Shown: piece after piece, positions 1 through 10,386 of the stretch
Numbering within the stretch: position 1 is the first letter of the stretch
Layout: the number at the start of each line of letters is the position of its first letter
From: Siphonodentalium dalli
Lineage: Eukaryota > Mollusca > Scaphopoda > Gadilida > Siphonodentaliidae
NCBI GenBank assembly: GCA_032622095.1
Contig: CP136064.1
Location: 250,978,484 to 251,042,483 of the forward strand
DNA: 64,000 nucleotides
Reading direction: 5' to 3'
The notes under the pieces: generated by a model
Databases searched by the model: none
Told to the model about the DNA's origin: nothing
The model's input: the letters and a program-made list of their open reading frames with translations, nothing else
Made by a program: the position numbers and the translations under genes

Positions 1-211
1 AATGTCAGACATACAGCATTTTGTTTTGATATGATATGTTAATGATACACACAGAGCATGACTGTTTACACCTAGCTGTCAGCCAGCTAGATAACATCTG
101 AATTGATGACTGTTATTAACTCTTTCTGTCTGGGGCTAATACCATACTTTATGGATGTTACAAGGTGTCAGTTTTTCTTGACTGCAGTGGGTGCAGGGCG
201 GCGCAGATTGG

Positions 212-214
<3 letters not shown>

Positions 215-267
<53 letters not shown>
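215..267. repeat. 53-base poly-G tract
   Basis: An uninterrupted run of 53 G bases on the + strand, followed by G-rich sequence to about 320. The minus-strand frame that crosses it (about 158-556) owes its proline run to this homopolymer and is not a gene. The run could form quadruplex structure. Its exact length is likely to be unreliable in any assembly. Confidence 0.95.
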
Positions 268-268
<1 letters not shown>

Positions 269-473
269 GGTAGTGGGGACAGGGGGTGTAGAGGGGTGAG
301 GAGGGAAAGGGGTGGAATGGGGTGTTTTGTGTCTAAAAAAAATATCAGGGGTTAAAATGGAAAAAATATTTATGTATTGGTTCATTTTGAATTGTGATTT
401 GTTTTTTGAATTGAGCAAGGATTTAAATTTAACAATATTTTTAAAATAAATTAAATTGTTTTTTTTTTTTAAA

Positions 474-1024
474 GTTATGTTCCTGAAACGGCCCCTATTT
501 GACACACTGACCCCATTTGAACAAATCTGAACCCCAGTCACACAAGGACCCACCATACAAAATATTAGCTAAATCGGCCTGATGATTCTGGAGAAGAAGT
601 CATTCTAATAATTACTAGGGAGAATAGAGTTATGTCCCTGATTCTGCCCCTATTTGACCCAGTGACCCCATTTGAACAAATCTGACCCCCAGTCACTCAA
701 GGACCTTCCATACCAAATATAAGCTAAATAGGCCTGATTGTTCTTGAAAAGAAGTTGTTTTAAGAATTACTATGGCGGGAAAGAGTTATGGCCCTAGCTT
801 CGCAACTATTTGACTCAGTGACCTTATTTTAACAAATCTGAGTCTGAGTCAAGCAGGGAACATCCACACCAAATATGAACTCATTTGGCCTTATGATACT
901 GGAGAAGAAGATGATTGTTGACGGACGGACGGACAGACGGACGGTCAGACGGACGGACGGACGGACGACGGACGAGGAGTGATGACTATAGCTCCACCGG
1001 AGACTTCGTCTCAGGTGAGCTAAA
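474..1024 (+). mobile_element. Pearl-like element (second family): 155-bp tandem units, ACGG microsatellite, 3' hairpin
   Basis: Three tandem units of about 155 bp start at the recurring GTTATG at 474, 629 and 785; each carries CCCTATTTGAC and AACAAATCTGA. An ACGG/ACAG tetranucleotide run follows (about 918-976), then a 3' end with the inverted pair AGCTC-CACC and GGTGAGCT around 990-1021. Tandem core, tetranucleotide run and terminal hairpin is the architecture described for bivalve pearl elements and resembles Helitron-associated DINE/HINE repeats. The core is unrelated in sequence to the pearl-like units at 18.9 or 63 kb. I could not find the 5' end. Confidence 0.6.
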
Positions 1025-2364
1025 AAGCATTCAAATTCATGCACAAAGAATGGTGTCTGTCTAAGTTAGAAGAAAATAAATACCATGATTTGTACCATAT
1101 GAACTTGCATCTTTAACCAGGGCTTCTGCTAGGGTTAAAATGTAGGGTCTGTAGAAACTAGGATAGAACCATGGTTGTGGAATCACTGAACTAAATGGTT
1201 TCCCATAGGCGACAGTGTTAACATTTTGGCCAAATTCACTGAATTGAAGCCTGCAGGCCACTCCAGTGTGATGTTTACCCAGCTAGATTGACACCAGTTG
1301 ATCACGAAAATTCATAGGTCTTGTGTTTACTTTTTAAAATAAATCCCCAAGTGTACGACAGGGCTATCCCACAGCCAAATTTGAACTGGAAAGACCCAGA
1401 ACTACAGCAGCAAGTTAAATAAATTTCCCACTCACAAAAATCCATTCCCCCATTAATTCACCAGTTTAAATTATTCAGATATGATGTACAAATCAAATAA
1501 ACACGATGTCATCCTTTAATAACATGTCATATGTATCAGGTGAAGGTCATTCTACAGTTACCTTCACCTTTAGCATTTCAAGATGCACTCGCTACCCGAC
1601 TCTGGAACACATTTAGCTCCCCAATTCCTTGTGGCCTGTCAAATGCAGATTTTGAAATTCATGCTGGCCGGTTTATTTTGGGCTATAAAATTACCGCCGC
1701 AATTTTTAAATCACACCACGCACATGTAACACCTGGTTACATGCTATTTCCATAATATTTATACATTTTATCATCTAGTAATACGACAGGGTATCCGCTG
1801 TACTGGCATGGGATTCCTTCAACGGCCCCGTTCCCCTAGCCAATTGTTCCCCTGTTGAACTGCCAGTTGAGTTAAAAAATTTAGGGTCCCATTCCCCCAG
1901 CCCAGATTTCCCTTACCATACCACAGAACACATGATATATAGGGAATGTTCAGACACAGTCAACAAATAAAAGAATAGCCTTGTATAGCTGAATATAACT
2001 GCCCGTTTTACACTCATTGGTTACACTAACTTGTATACACTCACAAAAGGTAACAATGCCTTTTTACTGATCGTTTATTGATTTAATCAGTGCTTTTGGG
2101 CATATTTGCTTCAATATATGTTACAAGTATATTAAGTTTGGAATTGGCAAGGAATATCATGTTCTGTGTAGAGGTCACAACCCCCATCTATATAAGCAAA
2201 CAAACAGGTCTGAGTCATTTATTCTGTATTAGTCATTAATCTCCAGGCACTCATTCTTTGTTATTAGAGTACCCACCGTTATTGATAACAAAGGGAACCA
2301 ATGCAACAGATACCAACTGTTTTTGTCTTGAAAGTGGCATATCTTGTCTGGAAAAAATATTCAC
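1025..2364. other. No recognised feature
   Basis: AT-rich sequence with only short open frames (74 codons at most, 1531-1755, +) that resemble nothing I know. I see no structured repeat. It may be intergenic or intronic. Confidence 0.5.
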
Positions 2365-2853
2365 CATAAATTCCATATACTAGGAGCAGGACAAAGATAG
2401 CACGTGTTCATACCATACCAGAAGGTTCCATATACTATGAGCAGTATTGAGATAGCATGACATTGTGTACATACCTGAAGCTTCCATATACTATGAGCAG
2501 GATTGAGATAGCATGACATTGTGTGTACATACCTGAAGCTTCCATATACTATGAGCAGTATTGAGATAGCATGACATTGTGTACATACCTGAAGCTTCCA
2601 TATACTATGAGCAGGATTGAGATAGCATGACATTGTGTGTACATACCTGAAGCTTCCATATACTATGAGCAGTATTGAGATAGCATGACATTGTGTACAT
2701 ACCTGAAGCTTCCATATACTATGAGCAGTATTGAGATAGCATGACATTGTGTACATACCTGAAGCTTCCATATACTATGAGCCGTATTGAGATAGCATGA
2801 CATTGTGTACATACCTGAAGCTTCCATATACTATGAGCAGGATTGAGATAGCA
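2365..2853. repeat. 56/58-bp minisatellite with dimeric higher order
   Basis: Eight units begin at 2421, 2477, 2535, 2591, 2649, 2705, 2761 and 2817, with a diverged unit from about 2365. The core is CTTCCATATACTATGAGCAG, then ATTGAGATAGCATGACATTG. Units alternate in length (56, 58, 56, 58, then 56s) through GTGTAC versus GTGTGTAC, and in AGTATT versus AGGATT, so the array seems to have grown by duplicating a 114-bp dimer. The frames reading through it on the minus strand are products of the repeat. Units are contiguous without spacers. Confidence 0.95.
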
Positions 2854-3143
2854 AATGTAGAGATTCTGGATGAATCTACAATAGTGAGAGCTCTGCAAGT
2901 AAATGTAAGACAAGTCAATTAACGTAACAAAATACATACATCCATGTGTATTCAGAAAATAAACTGTAAAGCTACTGTATCAACATAACAGCATTTGAAT
3001 AGGCAGAACAGGTGGCTTAGAAAAACCTGTTATTAGCAAAAATAATTTCAAACAATATTAGTCAAAGTGCAATACATTTTTCATGAAAATTGCCAAGCAA
3101 TATATTTTCCAAATCTGAAGAAATGGCCTTAGCAAATCTGATA
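2854..3143. other. No recognised feature
   Basis: AT-rich sequence between the minisatellite and the left terminus of the composite element at 3.14 kb. The last 90 bases may still belong to that element, since CTTAGCAAATCTGATAATAC has a weak inverted match near 5085. Confidence 0.4.
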
Positions 3144-3278
3144 ATACAATAGATCATGTCGAAAATCTCTACTCTGACTACGCTCATAGAGATCATATTC
3201 CACCAGTTCAAAACATAGAAACTTTTAGATGTTCTGACCGGGAACTTTATAACATTGAACAAACAAAGCACGATGTGT

Positions 3279-3394
3279 AAATGGGTTTGTCGATACGGCA
3301 CGAGTGCTATCGCGGAAGGATAGAATGAGAGCCGCTTGCGCCTCGAGTTCAATCCTTCCGCGACAGCACGAGTGCCGTATCGACAAACCCATTT
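3279..3394. repeat. Foldback palindrome, 42-bp arms
   Basis: The left arm starts AAATGGGTTTGTCGATACGG and the right arm ends with its complement near 3394; the arms are nearly perfect with a ~30-bp spacer. Weaker inverted similarity continues outside (ACGATGTGT / ACAATGT). The same family recurs, more diverged, at 38250-38400 and 39085-39245. Homologous sequence at 22.6 kb lacks it, so it appears inserted. Confidence 0.75.
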
Positions 3395-3677
3395 AGACAT
3401 TGTGTCGTTCTGTGTTTATTACACGCTTCGCGTCCTAGAATCCGTGCATTAAAAATACAGGCTTAGAAGGTTTATTTAGGCACATAGAGGGCGTGTTTTG
3501 TCATGTGTGATGATGCTTTTATTTTATACTTCCAGTTTCATGGTTGATGCGAACGTCATGTATGTTATTTTACGTCAACGACATACATATTTGTAAATAT
3601 GGAACAGCAATAATACTGTACTTCTGGGAACAAGCGTGTAATAAATTTCTTTGTTGTACTTGTTTCTTATTAATATA

Positions 3678-4746
3678 CAGTGAAACCTCTCCATATCGGA
3701 CTCTCTACAATCCGAATCCCTCTCCATTCCGAACGAATTGTTCGGTCCCGAATTTACCCAAGTGCATTGTCACTAATGATTACCTCTGTAATCCGAAACC
3801 TCTGTACTCCGAATACCGGACTGGTTTATTAGTCCATAAGTGAACAAATACACTAATGTTTACCTCCAAAATGCGAACGCTGAAAGCGATGGAAGAGGCC
3901 GATGCATTCAGTTAATGATTTGAATGTTTCCGCTTTTGATTTGACCTCGATCAAATTGTTGAAAAATAACAAATATAATGGCTTATAATAACAAGATACA
4001 GCCGTATTTATATTTAATCTTATTCTAAATTAATTCCGAAGGCGATACCAACTGTGTGCACAAATGTAATGTACGTTTGTACTATTGAATAAGGATACCA
4101 GTTCAATTAGCAGTCTTTTGTCTCGGTGAAATTGATTAAACAATGGTGACTTCATGGATAATTAGAGCAATGACACATTGTTTTTACAGCAGTTATTGTG
4201 CTGGAGTGGACTCTTTGTTTTAACAATTGTCCAAACTAAACACTAATTCGCTAAAAGTTCATGATGGCGGTTTTTTGTCAGCGTCGCAGTTTTAATCAAC
4301 TTATCACAATTAATGAGCAGTCAGGAAAATGACACCTCAGAGGTGAATATAGACCAGAATATTAAACATAAAATATCCCCAGTCTACACCAAAGCCGACA
4401 TGAGCTCATGCAGTGTCAAGAATGTCAAATCTACTGTCAACAACATTTTAAAAAACCGTGAACCACCATAAAAGTTATTGTTTCCGTGTTTCCTGGTTTA
4501 TCTATACATATACATGTGTATGTATATGTCTTATTATAACAGTCTTATCTATTGCATTTATGTTTTATTTGGTAATTTATTGAATAAAGATTAATTAATC
4601 AGTAAGGAGGTGTCCGGGTCACAATAACTGTTACTCCCGGCGGCAATATACTCTGATGGTTGCGCGATTTTCTGTAAACCGAACACCTCTCTATACCGAA
4701 CAGAAGGACCGATCTGAAGGTTGTTCAGTTTAGAGAGGTTTTACTG
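3678..4746. mobile_element. Tigger/pogo-like non-autonomous element (Tc1/mariner superfamily)
   Basis: The left end is CAGTGAAACCTCTCCATATC and the right end is GAGAGGTTTTACTG, an imperfect inverted pair. TA dinucleotides lie immediately outside both ends (3676-3677 and 4747-4748), as expected for Tc1/mariner insertions. CAG termini followed by ACCTCT and repeated 'CCGAA' subterminal motifs are typical of Tigger/pogo ends. The 1069-bp body is AT-rich and has no transposase frame, so this is an internally deleted copy mobilised in trans. It sits inside the long-TIR element at 3144-5075 and is therefore younger. Confidence 0.8.
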
Positions 4747-5075
4747 TATTTGCAAGTAGAGGGCATGGTCCCAACTCAAGATTGCATGATTTTTATGACT
4801 TTTGTGAGATTGAATTACCCAGGGAAAATTCCATGATTGTAAGTGATGCAAATCAAGATCCTCTCAACCGAGTCACCTAAATTATGCAATCTTGAGCTGG
4901 GACCTATGGTAAAATACATTATAAAGGAACAGGTATTGACAAAGAAATATATTAATATCTGTATAATTTCTTTAATGTTAGAAATTTCCCCATCGGAACT
5001 TCAAAAACTTCCCAAGTATTGAACTGGTGGAGTATGATATCTGTGGACGTAGCTAGTACATGTATGGTATGATCT

Positions 5076-6682
5076 AATAATACCTAAGCAATTTCATAAC
5101 AATATTTCAATGGAAACTCTCCTAACAGAATACACGATTTGTTTCAAGCATTGTTATATAAATATTGCACGGCTTGGAGGTGACTATACCAAATAGGACT
5201 ATTCCTCCACCTCGGACCACTATTTTGGCATACTCACCGTCGGACAAGCCATGCAATATTTATTATATTTTATCGAACGTTCTTCATTTTGTCCCAGGAT
5301 CCATAATGTCAAACAATTCCCAATCATCTAATCTATATTCCCATGTATTCCCTTTTCATTGCAGAATTATTTCAATATTTACAGTGGTGTTTCTTTTGTT
5401 TTGTTTTTTGTTTGTCAAATTTTCTTCAATAAATTGCCCAGCTTCTAATTGGGCAAATCTTAAATTTTCTTCCTCGGGAGTTATTGTTGCCATTTTGACT
5501 TGCAAAACTTGTTAAACAATGATGTCAGTTCAAAACAATACTTTTTTTTTTACCGAAAACAAACTGAAGATTCGTTTAAAATATTTCGCAGCCCAAACTA
5601 AGGAATTAATAGACAAAAATATCGAATCAATATTGTAATCAGCGGAGAAAGGAACATGATAAATCGCCACATCAAACATGGGTAAAACATCACAAATAAT
5701 ATAAAGAATTTGCTTATGATCATTTATTGTGCTCTAGTTGTCGTTTTCAAAGATATTTTGGACAAAAACATGTTGAACTTTTGCAGCAAGGCGGAGATGA
5801 CTTTCAAATTACCTCCCAGGAATAGTGGGCATGCTAAAAATAGATTTTTGTCAAGCAACCGATCACAAGCATCGATAAGGCTTAGTCATGACTCATGTGA
5901 GATAAAATATACCAGAATATGTATCTTAGTATGGACATACTGATTTAACGTCCACATTCCACCCCCTCCCCCATCACCACTGTCATTGACCATTGGTAGG
6001 GCTGCAGTTCAAAAGTTCAACAGCAGCAACACACCGACATCATATGGTGAATCTGAAAGGAAAACTGGCAATTTTCCCATAATCCCATCATATATGGTTT
6101 TCAATTTCATGCTGTCTGATAAAGCCAATCATACAATTGATGCTGATACAAAGAATTATAGCGGAATTACTAGGTGGAACTGTCGTTTAGTACCATTCAT
6201 TGCACGAAATTGTTTACCAAAAATTTGAATGTAACTGTTTAATATGCGACTGCTGTATACTCAACCCCTTTAGGGGTCACAACATAAGAATGGTATGATA
6301 AAATCTGAGGCCCCTTGATACAAATAGTTTAAAAAATCTTGTTATCAAGTGTCCTTCGTCAGATTCAATAACATTTAAGAGATGACAAGAATATCAAGGA
6401 CTTACAGCTATCTATTGTGCAGAAAGTTATCACAGTGAGAGAGAATAAGATATGCCATGTCAGCTCATACAGTGTTTCTTAGGCCACAGCAATTTTACTA
6501 GTTGGTTTACGAACAAGAAGGTAAAATATCTCTTGATAGAGGAGAAAGAAATATTATATAAAAAAACCCAGTCAATGCTTGACATACCGAAATTGCTTTA
6601 ATTCCACATGATCAGTGCTGATAGACCCAAGTCTTCTGGGTCCACAACAGCTTGGATATCGGTTGGGTTGATGCTGTTCAAG
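5076..6682. other. Largely unrecognised AT-rich stretch
   Basis: Apart from one small minus-strand frame (5356-5493), I see only short frames of up to 116 codons without recognisable motifs, and no clear repeat family member. Confidence 0.45.
5356..5493 (-). CDS. Possible short exon or gene relic, 45 codons
   Basis: A minus-strand ATG frame beginning MATITPEEENLRFAQLEAGQ and ending in TGA. It is hydrophilic and rich in Glu, Lys and Asn. The segment FIEENLTNKKQNKRNT faintly recalls the start of the tyrosine-recombinase-like proteins of invertebrates (Crypton/ZMYM/QRICH1 type), where a short acidic start precedes an 'NT.KK(T)' stretch. This is recollection of a family pattern, not an alignment. 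The frame stops early and I could not continue it in another frame, so it would be a relic or chance. Confidence 0.15.
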   Translation of the reverse strand: MATITPEEENLRFAQLEAGQFIEENLTNKKQNKRNTTVNIEIILQ

Positions 6683-6935
6683 CATTGAAATAGGGTGTCT
6701 GTCATTTGCAGAATGAGGTCCCCAGAGGGTGAATTTAGTGATGCTACCCCGCATAGCGGGCTAGCATCACCAAATTCACCCTCTGGGGATTTCATTCTGC
6801 TTACACCTCAGCAGAACGAGGTTCCCAGAGGCTGAATTTGGTGATGCTAGCCCGCTATGTGGGGGTAGCATCACTAAATTCACCCTCTGGGGACCTCATT
6901 CTGCAAATGACAGACACACTATTTTAAGGTTGATG
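6683..6935. repeat. Foldback element, 'GAATGAGG' family, compact copy
   Basis: Outer inverted ends carry TGTCTGTCATTTGCAGAATG on the left and the complement on the right (to about 6925). Inside are two consecutive hairpins, each made from GAGGGTGAATTTAGTGATGC and its complement around a CCCGC...GCGGG apex, separated by a TTACACCTCAGCAGAA linker. At least ten copies lie in this window. It has no coding sequence and could be a non-autonomous foldback or MITE. Confidence 0.85.
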
Positions 6936-7632
6936 CTGTTTTGGACAGAGTCCCATCCATTACTCTTCTTTAACGAACTTTATGTGAAGAATCGTGGGCG
7001 GGAGTTATCTTGCTTGTATGTCTTTGGATTAGGTCAAATGAAACCTTTGCATATATGAATATATCATATAGGGCAGCTTTCCCAATGATGATATCAAACA
7101 TGCATATCAGATGTCCGTCGAATGTCAAAGAAATGAGATTAATTAGTAAACAAAGCATTGTTATCCAGAGAATTTGTATTTGTCCCTCTACCAGAAGATG
7201 CATGTATACAATACATTTATCGTGTCATCACTGTACCTTTTTTCATTATATCATTTTGAAGAGATTAATCGTGGATATGTCAGATAATTGATCATTCAGG
7301 GATTTATGTGAATGCCCGGGCTCCACGTGTACATGTAGTATATTTTTAAAATGAAAGTCCTTTATAGAAGAGCTACAGGGCGGGACTCGGTCCAACACAG
7401 CATCATCCCAACCGATATCCAAAGCTGCTGTGGACCAAGAAAAAAATCTCATATACATGTACATGTAATCACTTGAAATAATGTTTTGCAAATAAAAATA
7501 AATAAAACCAACACATTAATATCTCAATTATTCACATTTTCCCAGGAAATTATGTCTGATAATCTTATACAAACTGAATAGCATGGACAAAAATTTTAAT
7601 ATTATTTTTATTTTTGCATTTTCAGTAAAAAA
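6936..7632. other. No recognised feature
   Basis: Several overlapping short frames on both strands (up to 93 codons), none protein-like. No repeat recognised. Confidence 0.4.
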
Positions 7633-9355
7633 AACGAGAGACCGATCATGATCGGTAGATGTTTAAACCATACCTTGGCGATAACGATTAGCTATTTTTA
7701 TAAATCCTTACACCAACCTTTTCATGAGTGCAAAAGTTTCAACAATTCACACTTTAAATAGTGATCCTGTGAAAAATATTTACTTATCACATTGTGTCAA
7801 CAGGACTGGTGGAGGATGTTAATATTTTTAAGCAAATAAACCAAATGACCTTCATTTGCAGGTTAGGGGTGTGTTATCATAAACTATGCCAAGAACTATA
7901 AACATAATCAATGGAAATATTTGAGTTATCAAATCAGATAGTATGGGGTTAATCTTACCCAAACAGAAAACAAAACTGGACCAGAGAGTCATCAATCACA
8001 GTTTGACATATGATAAACAAACCCTGCCAGCCACCACTTGTAGTATCTAATGTCCATAGCAATAAATAACTCATTTCAATAACACACCTGGTCTGTGTTG
8101 TATGTTCTCTTCAAATTCACAGCAGCAAAGAAGTATTAATTACTTGAATTATAAAGGACAATAACTCTGTTAAAATATATCGGATCAAACCCATATTCGA
8201 ACCCGATCTGTATTTAGGGGTGATAAATTCATATACCAAATTTGGTGTTGATCAGATGAAAAATATTTTGAGTCATAGCAGCTTGGGTGAATTCTAAGTA
8301 AACATAAGAGTGAAAAGGGTTAATTAAACAATACCGAAAACCATACAGATGAAGAACATGCTAAGAAAAATCTAGGTAAGAAATATGAGGCAGATCAGAA
8401 GAAATATGCTCAACTTATTGGATTGGATAGCATGTGTGTGAAGGGTTAATTATTTACTAAACCGATCAACCAATCAATACCAAAAACTATGCAGGTGAGG
8501 GGTGTGTCATCATAAACCTACATATCAAATATGAACACAATCAGACAAAAAATACTTTGGTTATAGAATCGGATTTTTTTAATTTTATTTTTGAAAAAAA
8601 AAAGGGTCATAACTCCTTTAACCCTTTACCCAACAGAACGGCCCTGTGCCAATGCATTCTCTTATATATGCGAGTCGACCATAGGTCGCCTCGCATATAT
8701 AAGAGAATGCATTGGCTTAACACATTAAAAATTATAAAATTGTTAAAGAATGTAAGAAAAAATGGTAAAAAGTGTTAAAAAAAAGGTTTTTTTTAGGCCA
8801 ATGCATTCTCTTATATATGCGAGGCGACCTATGGTCGACTCGCATATATAAGAGAATGCATTGGCACAGGGCATAACTGTAACTATCACAATGTGGTCAA
8901 GGAACCGGTTCCAATGATATCCATATTTGTATGGTTCTATTGAGACAGACCGAAGATATTTTAGGCTGTTGAAGCTTTATTTGGCCGGTTTTGGCCGGTT
9001 TGTTGGGTAAAGGGTTAAAATAAATATCATAACTCCTTTAAAATAAATCGGATCAAACCCATATTTGAACTCGATCTGTATTTTGGGCTGTGAAACTCAC
9101 ATACCAAATTTGGTTCCAATCAGATAAAAATATTTTAGTTATGGCAGAACGCGTGAATTCTAAGTCGAAAAAGGGCCATAACTCTGTAACAAAAACTCGG
9201 ATCAAACCCAAATTCGAACTCTGATAGAAAATGTTTGAGTTATCGCATTACACGTGAAGTGTCTACGGACGGACAGACGGTGCGACGAACAGACGTCGCA
9301 TGGTCAATCCGGACATCGACACTATGTTTACCATACATGGTATGGGTAAACATAA
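7633..9355 (+). mobile_element. Pearl/Helitron-like element A (interrupted)
   Basis: The 5' end is AACGAGAGACCGATCATGAT, which contains the hairpin CCGATCATGATCGG. The 3' end follows an ACGG run and reads GAGTGGTCAATCC-like sequence, then TTTACCATACATGGTATGGG and TAAACATAA, a second hairpin. Between lie ~150-bp units recognisable by ATCGGATCAAACCCATATT and ACCAAATTTGGTTCCAATCA. A piggyBac-type MITE (8622-9014) interrupts one unit. The 5' subregion matches the element at 28196, placing both in one subfamily. There is no Rep/helicase coding, so it would move in trans if at all. Confidence 0.75.
8622..9014 (+). mobile_element. piggyBac-type MITE, copy 1 (393 bp)
   Basis: The termini are CCCTTTACCCAACA and TGTTGGGTAAAGGG, flanked by TTAA on both sides (8618-8621 and 9015-9018). 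TTAA duplication with CCCTTT ends is the piggyBac signature. Inside are two large palindromes, each containing CCAATGCATTCTCTTATATA around a GTCGACC-ATAGGTCGCC-type apex, separated by an A/T-rich linker, then a right part with GGCCGGTTTTGGCCGG. It is inserted in a repeat unit of element A whose uninterrupted version (CATAACTCCTTTAAAAT at 30.29 kb) shows the empty site. Confidence 0.85.
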
Positions 9356-9705
9356 AAATTGTTGGTAGGTTCGTAAACCAACCAATTAATTTGGTGTCAT
9401 CTTATAGGAAATTTAGCGAAGCGCGAATCAAATTTATCATCATCAAAGATCACAAAAGAAGTGAAGCATTTGTTCCAATTAAGGCATTGTACTATATTCA
9501 CACCAAGTTAGGTCCAAATACTGGGTACTGTGATTTGAGATCTCTGTGCATGTTGATACAGTATAATAGGTTAGCAACAGTAGGTTATTTTATATATGTC
9601 ATACGCAAAAACAGTCCCCTTAAAACTTGTTTGAACACATTATCAAAGTTTAAATACAGAACATTTTATATTCAAGATTGTAAATACGCAATGGAAGATT
9701 CATAA
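9235..9705 (+). CDS. Open frame running out of the pearl-like 3' end, doubtful
   Basis: A 156-codon ATG frame. Its first ~40 codons are the ACGG run and terminal hairpin of element A. The following ~115 codons (from about VGRFVNQPINLVSS) lie in sequence I do not recognise as repeat and stay open, which is somewhat long for 64% AT DNA. I see no domain, signal or membrane segment. If anything real is here it would be an exon in the 3' part only. Confidence 0.15.
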   Translation: MSYRITREVSTDGQTVRRTDVAWSIRTSTLCLPYMVWVNIKIVGRFVNQPINLVSSYRKFSEARIKFIIIKDHKRSEAFVPIKALYYIHTKLGPNTGYCDLRSLCMLIQYNRLATVGYFIYVIRKNSPLKTCLNTLSKFKYRTFYIQDCKYAMEDS

Positions 9706-9829
9706 GACTGATCCAAAGATGAAGAAGCAGGAAGAACGTGAGGGCAGTTGCCCCTCCATTCAGTAAACCTCATCATTCTACGTACCTTATACTGACTCTG
9801 CTATAATAAACAGACATGATTGTTTTTAA

Positions 9830-10298
9830 AGGTACTCAACCCGATAAAACTCCTCTCAATTACTATTTCAATGGCTTCGGGGGTCAAAAATATTTGATTC
9901 GAGTCGAGGAAGTCACCCATCAAAGCTCAGATTTGTTAGATATCGATTTTAGAAATCTATTATTTTTCATTATCGGGAATACTATCTGGCCCAGAACTCA
10001 GTCAAAATTGCGTTAAAATTACCACTTGATTTTAGAGTTATTCATCCTTGTCTGTTTGAATAGATTTGGAGTACACATCCAGAGCAGATTATGGCAGTTA
10101 TTAGTACTCATCTCGAGAACATAACAAATTTGAAAAATCAATATCTAATAACTCTGAGCTTTGTTTGATGGGTTCCTCGACTCGAATCAAATATTTTTTA
10201 CCCCCAAAGCCAAAGAAATAGTAATATAGGACCCTCTGATCGGATTGTTGTTGTTGGAATCTGTTGAGTTGGGGACCCTCTTTACGGGTTGAGTACCT
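9830..10298. mobile_element. TTAA-flanked long-TIR element, 'AGGTACTC' family (469 bp)
   Basis: The ends are AGGTACTCAACCCG and CGGGTTGAGTACCT, flanked by TTAA (9826-9829 and 10299-10302). Inverted similarity extends about 150 bp inward: TATTTGATTCGAGTCGAGGA and its complement occur on the two sides, as do AAAGCTCAG / CTGAGCTTTG. The TTAA duplication suggests piggyBac-type mobilisation, although the ends differ from the CCCTTT family. A diverged relative is at 55926-56386. The 66-codon frame inside is spurious. Confidence 0.75.
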
Positions 10299-10386
10299 TT
10301 AACTATATCGTGTTATATTTAGTTGAGTCAATGACAGGCGCATTTTGAATTTAGTTAATTGTATTCCATCAATTCATGGGCATTAA

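Larger units (their letters stand above)
3144..5075. mobile_element. Long-TIR element carrying nested insertions
   Basis: Terminal inverted repeats contain GATCATATTCCACCAG followed by TCAAAAC on the left (about 3188-3215) and the complement, TTGAACTGGTGGAGTATGAT, on the right (about 5020-5039). They extend outward through ATAGATCATG and its complement. A compact relative with the same ends lies at 22565-23035 and is about 450 bp, so most of the extra length here is later insertion: a foldback (3279-3394) and a Tigger-type element (3678-4746). An internal inverted pair (4767-4792 and 4879-4905, CCCAACTCAAGATTG / CAATCTTGAGCTGGG) is shared with the compact copy. No coding capacity is seen. Confidence 0.65.

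Noticed and set aside
158-556. 132-codon minus-strand frame with a long proline run
   Set aside because: The prolines come from the 53-base G tract; the rest has no protein character.
2361-2771. 136-codon minus-strand frame with repeated CHAISILLIVYGSFRYVHTM-like units
   Set aside because: It is the translation of the 56/58-bp minisatellite. Unit lengths are not multiples of three and the frame owes its length to the lack of stops in the repeat.
2421-2853. CRISPR-like regular repeats (also 42520-42793)
   Set aside because: The units are contiguous with no unique spacers, and the window is eukaryotic in character.
3340-3350. GAGTTCAATCC-type sequence resembling a tRNA T-arm
   Set aside because: It lies in the loop of the foldback at 3279-3394; no acceptor stem, D-arm or anticodon arm can be drawn around it.
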